A stretch of 64,000 nt of DNA from Saprospiraceae bacterium (GCA_016714765.1 JADKCF010000001.1:62001-126000); one strand, 5' to 3'; positions 9,122 to 19,586 are shown, counted from the stretch's first letter. The notes: generated from the letters alone by a model not told the origin. A program made the numbers and translations.

Positions 9122-10387
9122 TTAACCAACTTTCACCATAAACTTATTTTTTTTCCCATTTTCTATCATGATATATTTGTCATGGAGCAGATCCGATGGT
9201 CCGACTTGGTATTCATGTGATAAGACTTTTACTTTATTGACCGATACGGCATTGTTTTGAATGGCTTTTCTTGCTTCAGATTTTGAGGAAACGATACCTA
9301 GATCACTTAATAAGTCTGCTATATTAATATTCAATGGATGAATTTTTAATTCAAACGAGGGTATTTCTTCAGAGATGGTTATTAATTCCAGCAGTGACAT
9401 TTTTTTCAGCGATTCCGCATTGGCATCTTTTCCGAAAAGTACATTGCTTACGGCCATGACAGAATCGAAATCTTCATCTGAGTGCACTCTTCGGGTCAGT
9501 TCCTCAGCCAGGATGGCTTTCAGCTCACGAGGATTGTCCTGATACTGTGTTTCGAGGGTCTCTACTTCTTCTTTCGACTTTAAGGAGAAATATCTCAGAT
9601 ATTTTGGTAGGTCAGCATCATCAGAATTGAGCCAGAACTGATAGAACTTATACGCAGAAGTCAACTTTGGGTCCAGCCAGATATTGCCCTGTTCTGACTT
9701 GCCGAATTTAGTGCCATCTGCTTTTGTAAGTAGGGGAGTGGTGACAGCATACGCTTTGCCTTCAGTATTTCGGCGTATAAATTCTGTACCTGAGGTGATA
9801 TTGCCCCATTGGTCGGAGCCTCCCATCTGTATGACGCACCCATATTGCTGAAACAAAACCTGAAAATCATAGGATTGTAGCAGCTGATAACTAAATTCTG
9901 TAAAAGACAAGCCCGTTTCAAGTCTGTTTTTGACTGAATCTTTAGACATCATATAACTGACAGTAAGTGTTTTACCTACATCCCTGAGAAAATCGAGTAC
10001 ATTCATACCGCTGTAAAAATCAAAATTATTGACAATGATGGCTGCATTTGGTCCCTCAAAGTCAAGAAATTTTTTAATTTGTACTTTCTGGAAAGCCAGA
10101 TTACTGTCCAGCTCATCGTAAGATTTGAGTTCACGTTCTTTTTCTTTGCCGGAAGGGTCTCCTATTCGACCGGTAGCCCCTCCCATAAGTACGATAGGTG
10201 TATGCCCCGACAGTTGGAAAAATTTTAACAACATAATCTGTACATAGTTTCCTATAGTCATACTTGGTGCTGTGGGATCAAATCCTATATACCCTATTAC
10301 TTTTTTGCTGTCCAGTAATGTATCTGCACCCGGAGTCATATCGTGCAGCATGCCTCTCAATCTTAGTTCTTCTATAAAATTCAACAT
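9122..10387 (-). CDS. tyrS: Tyrosyl-tRNA synthetase
   Basis: A class I aminoacyl-tRNA synthetase that charges tRNA-Tyr in the cytoplasm. Length 421 aa, as usual for bacterial TyrRS. Seen in order: the Rossmann start YIGFDPTAPS, tyrosine-site residues in GGSDQWGN, the KMSKS-equivalent KFGKS, the anticodon-binding region and a C-terminal S4 RNA-binding domain (about 350-415, SKSEARKAI). The HIGH signature is unusual: at residues 44-47 it reads T-I-G-N instead of H-x-G-H. Everything else is canonical, so I expect an active enzyme. Start ATG 10387; it is divergent from the permease gene with 150 bp between them. No T-box is expected in this phylum and none was seen. Confidence 0.95.
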   Translation of the reverse strand: MLNFIEELRLRGMLHDMTPGADTLLDSKKVIGYIGFDPTAPSMTIGNYVQIMLLKFFQLSGHTPIVLMGGATGRIGDPSGKEKERELKSYDELDSNLAFQKVQIKKFLDFEGPNAAIIVNNFDFYSGMNVLDFLRDVGKTLTVSYMMSKDSVKNRLETGLSFTEFSYQLLQSYDFQVLFQQYGCVIQMGGSDQWGNITSGTEFIRRNTEGKAYAVTTPLLTKADGTKFGKSEQGNIWLDPKLTSAYKFYQFWLNSDDADLPKYLRYFSLKSKEEVETLETQYQDNPRELKAILAEELTRRVHSDEDFDSVMAVSNVLFGKDANAESLKKMSLLELITISEEIPSFELKIHPLNINIADLLSDLGIVSSKSEARKAIQNNAVSVNKVKVLSHEYQVGPSDLLHDKYIMIENGKKNKFMVKVG

Positions 10388-10537
10388 TTCGAAATAAAGT
10401 TATATTTGTAACTATTAAAAAAGTAAGTTCTAAAAAGCACTGATAATTCAAAGCCCAACAAACGTACTTTGTGTATCTTTGCTTTTTATTTGAAAGGCAA
10501 AAGTAGGATTTAATACCGAAACGGACGAAAAGCTTTC

Positions 10538-11840
10538 ATGAATATTGAACATTTTATTGCAAAAAGGATAGCCACAACTGACAGTGGTTCGTTTACCAAA
10601 GTGATCATTCGTATCGCTATTGCTGCCATTGCTGTGAGTCTCACTGTAATGATTCTTACTACTGCCATTATTTCTGGTTTTAAAAAAGAAATTACAGATA
10701 AAATATTTGGGTTTTGGGGACATATTCATATCACAGACAGCAATATCAACCGTAATTTTGAACTCCGCCCGATCAATCAGTTTGGAAAATGTTACGATCA
10801 GATAAGAGATATCCGGCAGCTCGAATACCGGTCAGAAGCAGGTATTGCAGGGTATAATATCAGTGATAAATGGATGGACAAAGTAACATTCGGAGGGGTA
10901 AAGGGAGTCCATCCTTATATCATATTGCCGGGGTTGATGAGTACCAGAGAAAGTTTTCATGGGGTACTGCTTAAAGGTGTCGAGCCGCAATTTGATTGGT
11001 CAAAAATGGAAAAATTTATAGTAGATGGCACCAAAATCAACTTCCTCAAGGATTCTGCATCGGCAGATATACTCATCTCCAAAAATATTGCAGATAAGCT
11101 CCTCACTAAAACAGGAGACAAGGTAGTACTCAGTTTTATTCGGGATAACCAGCAAATAAAAAAGCGCTTTCAAGTATGTGGTATATACAATACAGGACTG
11201 GAAGAGTATGATAAAAGATTCTGTATGGTAGATCTGGCAAAACTTCAGCAAATACTACAATGGCCCGCTACCGATATTCAGGGTATGGAAGTGGTTTTGG
11301 ATGATGTTAGAGATCTGGATGTGATTTCTGATTACATTTATTACGAAGTCTTGCCCCAGCAGTACTATGCAGAGACCATCAGGTCCAAATTTCCGTCTAT
11401 CTTCGAATGGCTCAGTCTCCAGGATATCAATGAAAAAATCATACTCCAGTTGATGGTACTGGTTGCCATTATAAATATGATCACGGTGCTTCTCATCCTT
11501 ATACTGGAACGGACCCAGATGATTGGTATTCTTAAATCTTTGGGCATGAGCAACTGGAGCGTACGTAAAATTTTTTATATACAATGCCGGATATATCATT
11601 CTGTTTGGTCTATTGATCGGTAATATGCTGGGTTTGGGTATAGCTTTTCTTCAGAAACAATTTCAATTTATAAAGCTGGATGAAGCCAATTATTATCTTA
11701 GCACTGCACCTATTGAAATCAACTGGTGGACGATAGCTGTTTTGAATATTGGAACGTTTTTCATTACTCTTTTATTTCTATTGCTACCTACTATTTTAGT
11801 GACACGCATCACACCGATAAAAGCCCTGAGATTCGAATAA
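10538..11840 (+). CDS. FtsX/LolC/E-type ABC transporter permease (frameshifted in a T run)
   Basis: A membrane permease of the LolC/LolE/MacB type that works with an ABC ATPase, usually to extract lipoproteins from the inner membrane. Visible: N-terminal transmembrane helix (about residues 20-45), a periplasmic domain, then the FtsX core with three helices. The literal frame ends at 11623, after RKIFYIQ. Removing one T from the six-T run at 11571-11576 gives RKIFIYNAGYIILFGLL and continues through three-helix FtsX sequence to TRITPIKALRFE, ending with TAA at 11838-11840; reconstructed length 433 aa. No ATPase partner is adjacent. -7-like TATCTTTG lies at 10474-10481. The next gene starts 1 nt after the stop, so the two are likely co-transcribed. 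Confidence 0.85.
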
Positions 11841-11841
11841 T

Positions 11842-12549
11842 ATGACAATAATGGGATATTTCTTTGCACAGTGGCCTGTCAGGTTAAAACGTATGGTGAA
11901 GCACTTAGTATACCCTTTTCATAAAAGTTCTTGCAATGAATTCCCGCCGTCAGGGGTGTTAGAGTGGCTTACTGATTCTGGATTTTATGTTTCTGATGTA
12001 ATCGGATTACCCGAAATACACCAAATCGTAGTAGCCATTTTTAAGTGGAATACGAGGCCACTCAATGAAAAGGAAAAGAAGCTAAGTAAAGCAGTTTTTG
12101 GCGATTCAATAGATTTGTCTTTGGTCCGGATAGATTCGGATGCAAGGTTGGGCACCACAAAAATGGCTTTAGCTTACGTCAGCTTTCACACGATCAATTA
12201 TCGTAAACAAATAAAAAAAGAGATATTCATTCACGAATTGATGCATGTATGGCAATACCAGCATTTTGGCAGCATTTATATTGCGCGGGCCTTCAAAGCA
12301 CAGAGGAGTGAGGAAGGTTATGACTATGGTGGTGTAGCCAATTTGTATCAGGTGATGTTGCGTGGGGGGAGTTTGCTTGAATTCAATTTTGAACAACAGG
12401 CAGATATCATAGAAGACTATTACAAAATAAACACCCATCCTGATTTGGCAGGGTCTATGCAACTAAGTATCTACAGGTATTTTGCTAAGGAACTATATTA
12501 CAATACACCTGATTTTGAAGCCACATTTACTCATTCTTCAAAAGAATAG
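11842..12549 (+). CDS. Putative zinc-binding HExxH protein
   Basis: A 235-aa protein without a signal peptide. It contains a metallopeptidase-like motif HELMHVWQ (about residue 131) and, 60 residues later, a FEQQADIIEDYY segment whose Glu/Asp could supply the third zinc ligand. Similar HE-hx-HVWQ plus EQQA-x-I-x-DY sequences occur in uncharacterised proteins sometimes annotated near Rhs or Vgr genes; I do not know a function and no such neighbours exist here. It starts 1 nt after the LolC/E-type permease and ends with TAG. That TAG shows the codon is an ordinary stop in this genome. Confidence 0.7.
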   Translation: MTIMGYFFAQWPVRLKRMVKHLVYPFHKSSCNEFPPSGVLEWLTDSGFYVSDVIGLPEIHQIVVAIFKWNTRPLNEKEKKLSKAVFGDSIDLSLVRIDSDARLGTTKMALAYVSFHTINYRKQIKKEIFIHELMHVWQYQHFGSIYIARAFKAQRSEEGYDYGGVANLYQVMLRGGSLLEFNFEQQADIIEDYYKINTHPDLAGSMQLSIYRYFAKELYYNTPDFEATFTHSSKE

Positions 12550-12630
12550 GGATCAATAATATATCTGAATGCATCAAGTTTACTTAATTTTGAAGTCGAA
12601 GTTAGATATTCGATAAGATCAAGATTAAAG

Positions 12631-13329
12631 TCAAGCTTGAGACGTATCCCCTTGTGTGTTAACTTCTTCGGCGGTTTTGTTTTCTTTTACCGTCTCGTTA
12701 CTGAAAAATCTTCTGTGAAACAACAGGATAGAAGCTACCCCTACTGTAATAGCTGAATCAGCAATATTGAACACAGGTCGGAAAAATTCGAATCTTTCTC
12801 CACCCCACACAGGTACCCATTCCGGTAATACCGTGTCAATCAAAGGGAAATACAACATGTCTACTACTTTGCCTGTAAGAAAACTTCCATACCCACCTTC
12901 TGCCGGAAACAGAGTAGCCAAACCACCATGGAAATAGGATTCCGAAAAAATAAGTCCATAAAACATGGAGTCTATGATATTGCCCAACGCACCGGCAATA
13001 ATCATGCTGAAACTGATGATTAAACCGGTGGTTTCGTTTTGTTTGATCAGGCTCCGAAGGATGTAAAACAAAAATGTCACCATAATAATCCTGAATATAC
13101 TGAGGATGTACTTGCCTGTTAAGCCTCCGAAACTCATGCCGAATGCCATACCTTCGTTTTCTACAAAATGGATTTTCGCCCAGCTCAGACCCAAAATGTC
13201 GAAGCCATCGCCATAGTGGATGTGTGTCTTTATGTAAAATTTGACTATCTGATCGGTGATCAAAATAATCAAAATCGTCAGCAATACTACCGTGCTCTTT
13301 TTCACTTTGATTTGGTTTTTAAAATGCAA
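12631..13329 (-). CDS. lspA: Lipoprotein signal peptidase (signal peptidase II)
   Basis: An inner-membrane aspartic protease that removes signal peptides from diacylglyceryl-prolipoproteins. 232 aa with four membrane segments (about 10-30, 80-102, 107-128, 185-205). Family motifs: TDQIVKFY, VENEGMAFGM (usual N-x-G-x-AFG), GALGNIIDS with catalytic Asp, VVDMLYF and FNIADSAITVG with the second catalytic Asp. The usual GNxxDR appears as GNIIDS, with Ser for Arg. A longer loop before VVD (about 145-165) and a polar tail are common in Bacteroidota LspA. The predicted lipoprotein at 5187-7112 would be a substrate. It is convergent with the HExxH gene. Confidence 0.92.
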   Translation of the reverse strand: MHFKNQIKVKKSTVVLLTILIILITDQIVKFYIKTHIHYGDGFDILGLSWAKIHFVENEGMAFGMSFGGLTGKYILSIFRIIMVTFLFYILRSLIKQNETTGLIISFSMIIAGALGNIIDSMFYGLIFSESYFHGGLATLFPAEGGYGSFLTGKVVDMLYFPLIDTVLPEWVPVWGGERFEFFRPVFNIADSAITVGVASILLFHRRFFSNETVKENKTAEEVNTQGDTSQA

Positions 13330-13465
13330 AAATAGAATAAATTCAAACTATCAGGTGCAATTTGTGTTTATTTTGGCTTAAGAGCAGCAGATTAAAAATT
13401 TATCAGTAGTATTTTCCTTTTAATCCATCATATTGTAATAAATTTATCCCTAAATAAATCTTCAT

Positions 13466-15232
13466 ATGTATCAGATATTTAAAAGCTTTTGGATTTTAGC
13501 TGTGGTTGTTATGTTCAGCACTCCTGCAGGCGCTCAGCAGCAGCAGTTATCTGACAAAGTTGACCCGACAGTATGGACACATTTTGATAGTAAAGAGAAA
13601 GGAGAATACATCGTTTTGATGAAAGACAGGCAGGTATTTAATGGACCATTGACCCTCAAAACAAAAAATGAAAAAGCCAGGCATGTATCATACCTTGAAG
13701 AAAAAGGCAGATGAATCACAGAAAGCTATCATCATGATGCTGAGGTCAAAAAACATAACCTATCAGTCTTTTTACATAACCAATGCGATACAGGTGACTT
13801 CAGATTTCAGCACGATGGTGAATATTGCATCTGATCCCGATGTGCAAAGAATCATAGATAATGCTCCTTTCAAAATGGTGGATTATCGGGTAGAAAGATC
13901 TGAACAAAAACAAAGAAATGCTGAACCTGAGTGGGGTATAAAAAATATTAAGGCAGATAGTGTATGGCAATTGGGCATCAAAGGCAATGGTGTAATAATA
14001 GCAGGACAGGATACCGGATATGACTGGGATGTCAGTCCGTTGAAGGCAAAATACAAGGGATATGTCGATAGTGCTACCGTAACGCATGACTTTAATTGGC
14101 ATGACGCTATTAAAAAAAATAATCCGGTTTTGCTGATACGGTCCTCAATCCTTGTGGTTATAGTCTAAAGTCACCATGTGATGACAATAATCACGGCACT
14201 CATACGATGGGCTCAATGGTAGGTGGGGATGAAGACAATATCATAGGCGTAGCGCCCGAAGCAAAATGGGTAGCTTGTCGCAATATGGACAGAGGATGGG
14301 GTCAACCGTCTACCTATCTGGAATGTTTCGAATGGTTTTTAGCGCCCTATGATCTGGATGGCCAGTTTGCAGATCCTGATAAAGCACCACATGTTATCAA
14401 TAATTCATGGTACTGTTCTGAACAGGAAGGGTGCAATCCTTCCAATTTTATTTTGATGGACGACGTGATAAAAAACCTGAAAGCTTCAGGTATTGTGGTG
14501 GTTGTTTCGGCAGGAAATAGTGGCAATGGATGTGGAAGTGTGACGGGTCCACCGGCATTTTTTGAATCATCATTTTCGGTAGGCGCATCAGATGATGTCG
14601 ATAACATAGCCGGATTCAGCAGTAGGGGGCCGGTAGTCATTGACAGTTCCTTCAGATTGAAGCCCAATGTGGCAGCCCCCGGTGTCAATGTGAGGTCGGT
14701 CATTGCGAATGGTGAATATGCAAATTTTAGCGGTACGAGTATGGCGGGTCCACATGTAGCAGGGCTTGTAGCTTTGATGATCTCTGCTAACCTTGATTTG
14801 GCTGGCAATGTGGAAGCGATTGAGGATATCATAGAAGCTACAGCAAGGCCGAAAAATTCTGATCAGGATTGTGGTAGTTTTTTAGGGGCGGTAGTACCGA
14901 ATGCAGTTTTTGGCTACGGTATTGTCGATGGTCTGGAGGCAGTAAAAAGAGCATTGGATTATACAACTGATGTTAAAAATGTAAGTCCTTCAGATGTAAG
15001 GGTATTCCCCAATCCTGCCGATGACCTGCTCACGTTTGTGCTGGATGGTGGTGGCCAATTTATCAGCGACATCCATCTTTATGACATGAATGGCAAGGTG
15101 GTATTATCCGAAAATATGGAAGGCAATCATCTCGTCTCCACGCTTGTTGTCAGTAGTTTGCAAAAAGGGATCTATATATACAAAATCCTTGCAGATGGCC
15201 ACACTACCTATGGAAGGTTTGTAAAGTTATGA
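13466..15232 (+). CDS. Secreted subtilisin-family (S8) protease with T9SS tail, two frameshifts
   Basis: A secreted serine protease. Order: signal peptide (about 1-23, TPAGAQ), inhibitor I9-like prodomain, S8 catalytic domain, T9SS type A tail (VFPNPADDLLTF to end). Triad: Asp in AGQDTGYDW, His in NNHGTHTMG and Ser in SGTSMAGPHVAG. The frame changes twice. Near 13660-13675 one extra A (A runs in KTKNEK) separates the signal/prodomain start from ADESQKAIIMMLRSKN. At about 14132-14137 one missing T in the GGTTTTGC run loses PVFADTVLNPCGYSLKS before the histidine motif. Correcting both gives a 588-aa protein; net length is a multiple of three. The literal pieces end at 13714 and 14168 and restart at 14207. 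Confidence 0.85.
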
Positions 15233-15263
15233 TCTAAGTCTGCAAAAAGGCTAAACCATACTT

Positions 15264-17161
15264 TTAATACGCACGTTCATCACTGTTTTTCATATAATTG
15301 ATAAAGGCCCTGTTTACCACGCGCATACCTCCGGGAGTGGGGTAGTCACCTGAAAAATACCAGTCACCTTTATTATTTGGGCAAGCCTTGTGTAGGTCTG
15401 CAATGCTTTGGTATATCACTTCCACCTCAGGCGTAATGTTCTCAGGGGTGACCAGTTCAGAGATTTTAACCGAAATTTGGTCATCCGAATACTGTTCGTA
15501 CAAAAATTTGACCTGGTTTTCTACTTGTTCTATTGGTAACTTTTCCTGCTCCAGGCATCTTTGATACACCTCGTCCATCAGATGCATTTTACCATCTTCA
15601 GCTAGTAAGGCCACCAGTGCTCTGAAGGCAACAAATTCCTTCATCTTACTCATATCAATACCATAGCAGTCGGGATATCTGATCTGGGGTGCAGAAGATA
15701 CTATAATGATTTTTTAGGTTTCAGAGTCGATAATATGTAAATGATACTGTCTTTAAGTGTAGTACCTCTGACGATGGAGTCATCTATGAGCACTAAGGTA
15801 TCCACTTCATTTTTTACAATACCATAGGTGACATCATACACATGAGAGACCATCTCCCCCCTGGAGGCATCATCAGCTATAAAAGTGCGCAACTTTTCGT
15901 CTTTTACCGTCAGTTTTTCTACTCTGACAGATTGATCGAGTATTTGCTGCAGTTTTTCAGGAGTTAGGTTGCCATTCTCACGAAGAGCCATGATCTGTTC
16001 GGCTTTTATAAGATTCAGCCTGGCTTCCAGACCTTTTATCATTCCATAAAAAGCTACTTCTGCAGTATTGGGGATAAATGAAAATAATGTGTTTTCTATA
16101 TCATAGTTGACTGCTTTCATGATTTTGCCGGCCAGTAGCTCACCCAGTTTTTTACGTTCGAGATAAATATCCCTGTCTGTGCCCCGACTGAAGTATATCC
16201 TTTCAAAACTGCAAGGTGTAAGTGCAGCGGGCTCCTTGCAAGGCTCCTCGCTGACAGTACCATTTTTCTTTATGATCAATGCATGCCCGGGTTTCAGTTC
16301 TTTGACCTGATGATACCTGATATTTAAGCTTGTCTGGATAGCCGGTCTTTCGGAGGCTACCACCACTATCTCATCATCATGATAATAGAAAGCTGGTCTT
16401 ATACCTCCCGGGTCTCTCAGCACAAAAGCGTCACCATGTCCTATCAGGCCTGCCATGACGTAGCCACCATCAAACTTTCGGCACGCACGCTGCAGTAATC
16501 TTTGGACATCCAAATGCTCAGCAATCAATGTATTTATTTCCTGATTTGTATATCCTTCAGGCTTAAACCAATTGAAAAGGCGCTGAACTTCATCATCCAG
16601 GAAATGCCCTATTTTTTCGAGGACGGTGACAGTATCTGATTTTTCTTTAGGATATTGACCAAAAGACAATAACTCGCCAAATAACTCATCTACATTGGTT
16701 AGATTGAAGTTGCCTGCCAGTACGAGATTTCGGGTAATCCAGTTGTTTTGTCTGAGGAAGGGATGTACCGTTTCTATTGTATTGGCTCCATGAGTGCCAT
16801 ATCTGAGGTGCCCAAGCAATAACTCTCCTGTATATGGTTTGTTTTCTTTCAGCCAGACCGGGTCATTGAGTTGTTCTTTGGTTACATCATTAAAGTGTGA
16901 AAAAACACCTTCGAACAAATCTTTCAGGTATTGGGGACTGTTGCTACGTCTTCTGCTGATATATCGGGTACCCGGCATGGAGTCCAGTTTGATGGTGACC
17001 AGCCCGGCACCATCCTGACCTCGGTTGCGTTGTTTTTGTAGCAACAGGTTCATTTTATTTAACCCATAAAGGGCAGTTCCATATTTTTTGTGATAATAAT
17101 CGAGTGGTTTGAGAAGTCTGATCAATGCCAGTCCACATTCATGTTTTATCGGGTCACTCAT
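15264..17161 (-). CDS. purF: Amidophosphoribosyltransferase (long Bacteroidota form), frameshifted
   Basis: First committed enzyme of purine synthesis: glutamine plus PRPP to phosphoribosylamine. N-terminal Ntn glutaminase domain with nucleophile Cys9 (KHECGLAL) and RNRGQDGAGL. C-terminal phosphoribosyltransferase domain with PRPP loop VLIDDSIVRGTTLKDS. The literal frame stops after LKPKKSL at 15701. One more A in the six-A run at about 15710-15716 restores IIVSSAPQIRYPDCYGID and joins the downstream MSKMKEFVAFRAL segment that ends at 15264. Reconstructed length is 632 aa, as expected for the long Bacteroidota enzyme. The first ATG is at 17161, with an excellent promoter just upstream. An essential biosynthetic gene broken this way points to a sequence error. 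Confidence 0.9.
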
Positions 17162-17194
17162 TCAAGGGGTATTATTTCATTTCAGATGAAGATA

Positions 17195-17225
17195 CAAAGG
17201 TACGAGAATGCATCGAATCTCCAAA
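17195..17225 (-). promoter_or_regulatory. Bacteroidota-type promoter of purF
   Basis: On the minus strand TTTG (17225-17222) is separated by exactly 19 nt from TACCTTTG (17202-17195). This is a full match to the TTTG/TAnnTTTG consensus. The ATG of purF is about 33 nt downstream. I saw no PurR-like operator. The remainder of the 243-bp gap to 17404 holds nothing else I recognise. Confidence 0.7.
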
Positions 17226-17404
17226 CAAGGGACATATGTTTAAATTGGCAAAATTGAAGACCTGTAAAGATTATACCTATCAAAATCTTTGCATCACCTC
17301 TAGCAAAGGCAAAAAATTGGATTATTTTAAGTAACCATCCATGTCCAATCAGATTATGGAACTGATTTATTTTACTTGAAAGTATGTAGATATAAATGTA
17401 AAGC

Positions 17405-18232
17405 TTAAAAAGAGCTTTGGGTGCTCCTCAGCACCATTATTCCAGATTGTTTGTCATTTCCCATCAGATAATGATGCAAAGATTTTTCGCTTACTACCAC
17501 TTTTTTTTCAGTCTCAGATGCATGGAGCAAATAAACCTCATTACCTTTTTTAATGGCAAAACCTGTATGGACAATATCCAATCCCTTCCTATCAGTTGTG
17601 ATTGCAATGATGTCTCCATCTTTGATGGAAGCGTATATTTTAGGCACCCCGGATTTTGGTATATAAGACCATTTGTGCTGATTGATAGCGGCTTCAGCAG
17701 CAAGTATTTTGTTCAGGTTCTTTCCTACTTTTAACTTGGGATATTTTTCCTTGTGGACAGTCATAAAATTTATTTTTTTGTCATAATGTCGCGCAGAAGG
17801 AATTTCAGAAGTGATATTTTTTATTAGTCCATTTTTTTCCTGTTGGAGGATCCATTCCGAAAAGTAATGCAATCTGGAACCATAGCCATTTATCCTGCCA
17901 TTTCTGTATCGTAATTCAGTAAGTATGGTTTCAAACGCTTTTGTATTTTTCGATGTTTGGTATTGGTATAAACATAGTGATAGTATATATGTCACAGATG
18001 TGACACAATCGAAGTTTTCGTACGTACACACTAGTCTCTCATCCCCTGATACTTCTAGCGTGCCAGCCTTGTAAGGTGTATGTATGTATGAACGCGCTTG
18101 AGCCATCAGGCAATCAGAAAATGAATGTGTTTGTATGGACTGACAGTATACACTTTGCGTGAAATTAGATGCAATCGTCAGAACTGTAATAAAATAAATT
18201 ACATAAGTTACCTTACGAAAGATAAAATTCAT
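17405..18232 (-). CDS. DUF1460 / N-acetylmuramoyl-L-alanine amidase-like protein
   Basis: A 275-aa exported protein; signal peptide about residues 1-30. Family marks of DUF1460 (PF07313, NlpC/P60-like amidase fold): RSYIHTPYKAGTLE, the nucleophile region NFDCVTSVTYIL with the Cys, GYGSRLHYFSEW, and IVHTGFAI followed by LLHAS for the histidine region. Known members cleave peptidoglycan fragments between N-acetylmuramate and L-alanine, so a cell-wall recycling role is likely. It is divergent from the M20 hydrolase with only 49 bp between start codons, so the two promoters must overlap. Confidence 0.85.
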   Translation of the reverse strand: MNFIFRKVTYVIYFITVLTIASNFTQSVYCQSIQTHSFSDCLMAQARSYIHTPYKAGTLEVSGDERLVCTYENFDCVTSVTYILSLCLYQYQTSKNTKAFETILTELRYRNGRINGYGSRLHYFSEWILQQEKNGLIKNITSEIPSARHYDKKINFMTVHKEKYPKLKVGKNLNKILAAEAAINQHKWSYIPKSGVPKIYASIKDGDIIAITTDRKGLDIVHTGFAIKKGNEVYLLHASETEKKVVVSEKSLHHYLMGNDKQSGIMVLRSTQSSF

Positions 18233-18281
18233 TTACTTTGACATTTAATAATCCGTAAAATTAACCATAAAACCTGCTATT

Positions 18282-19586
18282 ATGAAATACATCATCTTCT
18301 TTTTACTAGTCAATATGGTCTGTACCCTGGAAGCCCAGAAAAAGACTATGCCAAAAACTGTAGATTTGAGTCTACAAGCTGCACAATTGGCGGGCGAGTT
18401 TGAAGATCAGGTCATCAGGTGGAGGCGACATCTTCATCAGTATCCTGAGTTGTCCAACAGAGAGTTTAAAACAATGGCTTACATCGCAGAACAACTGAAA
18501 AATCTCGATGTGAAAATAGAAACAGGCATGGCTCATACTGGTGTTGTGGCAGTATTAGACACAGGAAAACCTGGCCCTGTCATCGGTCTGAGAGCTGACA
18601 TGGACGGCCTCCCGGTAAGAGAAAGGGTAGATGTACCATTTGTGTCCCGAGAAGAAGATTTTTATCTGGATCAGAAGGTAGGTGTCATGCATGCCTGTGG
18701 CCATGATAGCCATGTTGCCATACTGATGGGTACAGCACATATCCTTAACAGAATGAAAAAAGAGCTGAAAGGTAAAATCGTTTTTGTTTTTCAGCCTGCG
18801 GAGGAGGGTGCTCCTGCCGGAGAAGAAGGTGGAGCTGCATTAATGATAAAACAAGGACTGATAGAAAAACATGGTATTCAGGTCATGTATGGTCTTCATA
18901 TTTCGAGCACCGAAAATGCAGGCTCCATTACATACAAAGCAATGGGCACTATGGCAGCGGCGGATCAGTTTTCTATAAAAATAAAAGGAAAACAAACACA
19001 TGGGTCCAAACCATGGAGTGGGGTAGACCCAATAGTAGTAGGGGCACAGATCATTTTGGGCCTGCAGACCATCATCAGCAGACAGACTGACCTGACCAAT
19101 GAAGCAGCTGTGATCACAGTAGGTAAATTTTCTGGTGGGGTGAGAAATAACATCATTTCTGAAGAGGCTGAAATGATAGGTACTATCCGAACTCTCGATA
19201 CTTCTATGCAAAGAATGATCCACGAAAAAATAAAGCTTACTGCCGAAAATATCGCTGAGAGTGCCGGCGCTCAGGCAGAAGTCAATATTAAAATTGGATA
19301 TCCTGTCACTTACAATAATCCACAGCTTACCGCTAGGATGTTGCCATCACTAGAAAAAGTAGCAGGTGAACAAAACGTACTAGTGGTCAAAGCAAGTACG
19401 GGGGCCGAAGACTTTTCATTTTTTGCACAGAAAGTACCAGGCTTTTTCTTTTTCCTGGGAGGAAAACCCAAAAATGTAGACAAATTTGATGCTTCGCAAC
19501 ACCACACACCAGATTTTTATATCGACGAAAGTGGTTTTATACTGGGCATGAAAGCGTTGACACAATTGGTATTAGATACGAAATAA
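18282..19586 (+). CDS. M20-family amidohydrolase (IAA-amino-acid hydrolase / hippuricase type), exported
   Basis: A 434-aa zinc hydrolase of the M20D type that removes acyl or amino-acid groups from amides. A signal peptide (about 1-18, ending LEAQ) makes it periplasmic, unlike most cytoplasmic family members. Motifs: RHLHQYPELS, GLRADMDGLPV, MHACGHDSHVAILMG with metal ligands, FQPAEEG, HGSKPWSGVDP in the dimerisation domain, and GAEDFSFF. Length and order are normal. It shares a 49-bp divergent promoter region with a DUF1460 amidase. Both enzymes act on amide bonds, which could reflect peptide or cell-wall fragment turnover; that link is inference. Confidence 0.9.
   Translation: MKYIIFFLLVNMVCTLEAQKKTMPKTVDLSLQAAQLAGEFEDQVIRWRRHLHQYPELSNREFKTMAYIAEQLKNLDVKIETGMAHTGVVAVLDTGKPGPVIGLRADMDGLPVRERVDVPFVSREEDFYLDQKVGVMHACGHDSHVAILMGTAHILNRMKKELKGKIVFVFQPAEEGAPAGEEGGAALMIKQGLIEKHGIQVMYGLHISSTENAGSITYKAMGTMAAADQFSIKIKGKQTHGSKPWSGVDPIVVGAQIILGLQTIISRQTDLTNEAAVITVGKFSGGVRNNIISEEAEMIGTIRTLDTSMQRMIHEKIKLTAENIAESAGAQAEVNIKIGYPVTYNNPQLTARMLPSLEKVAGEQNVLVVKASTGAEDFSFFAQKVPGFFFFLGGKPKNVDKFDASQHHTPDFYIDESGFILGMKALTQLVLDTK

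Noticed and set aside
10538..11840. Programmed frameshift in the LolC/E-type gene
   Set aside because: Run lengths elsewhere in the window show the same type of indel in unrelated genes, and no slippery heptamer plus pseudoknot is visible.
17125..17334. Plus-strand 69-codon frame over the purF start
   Set aside because: Overlaps the purF promoter and N-terminus on the opposite strand and shows no family.
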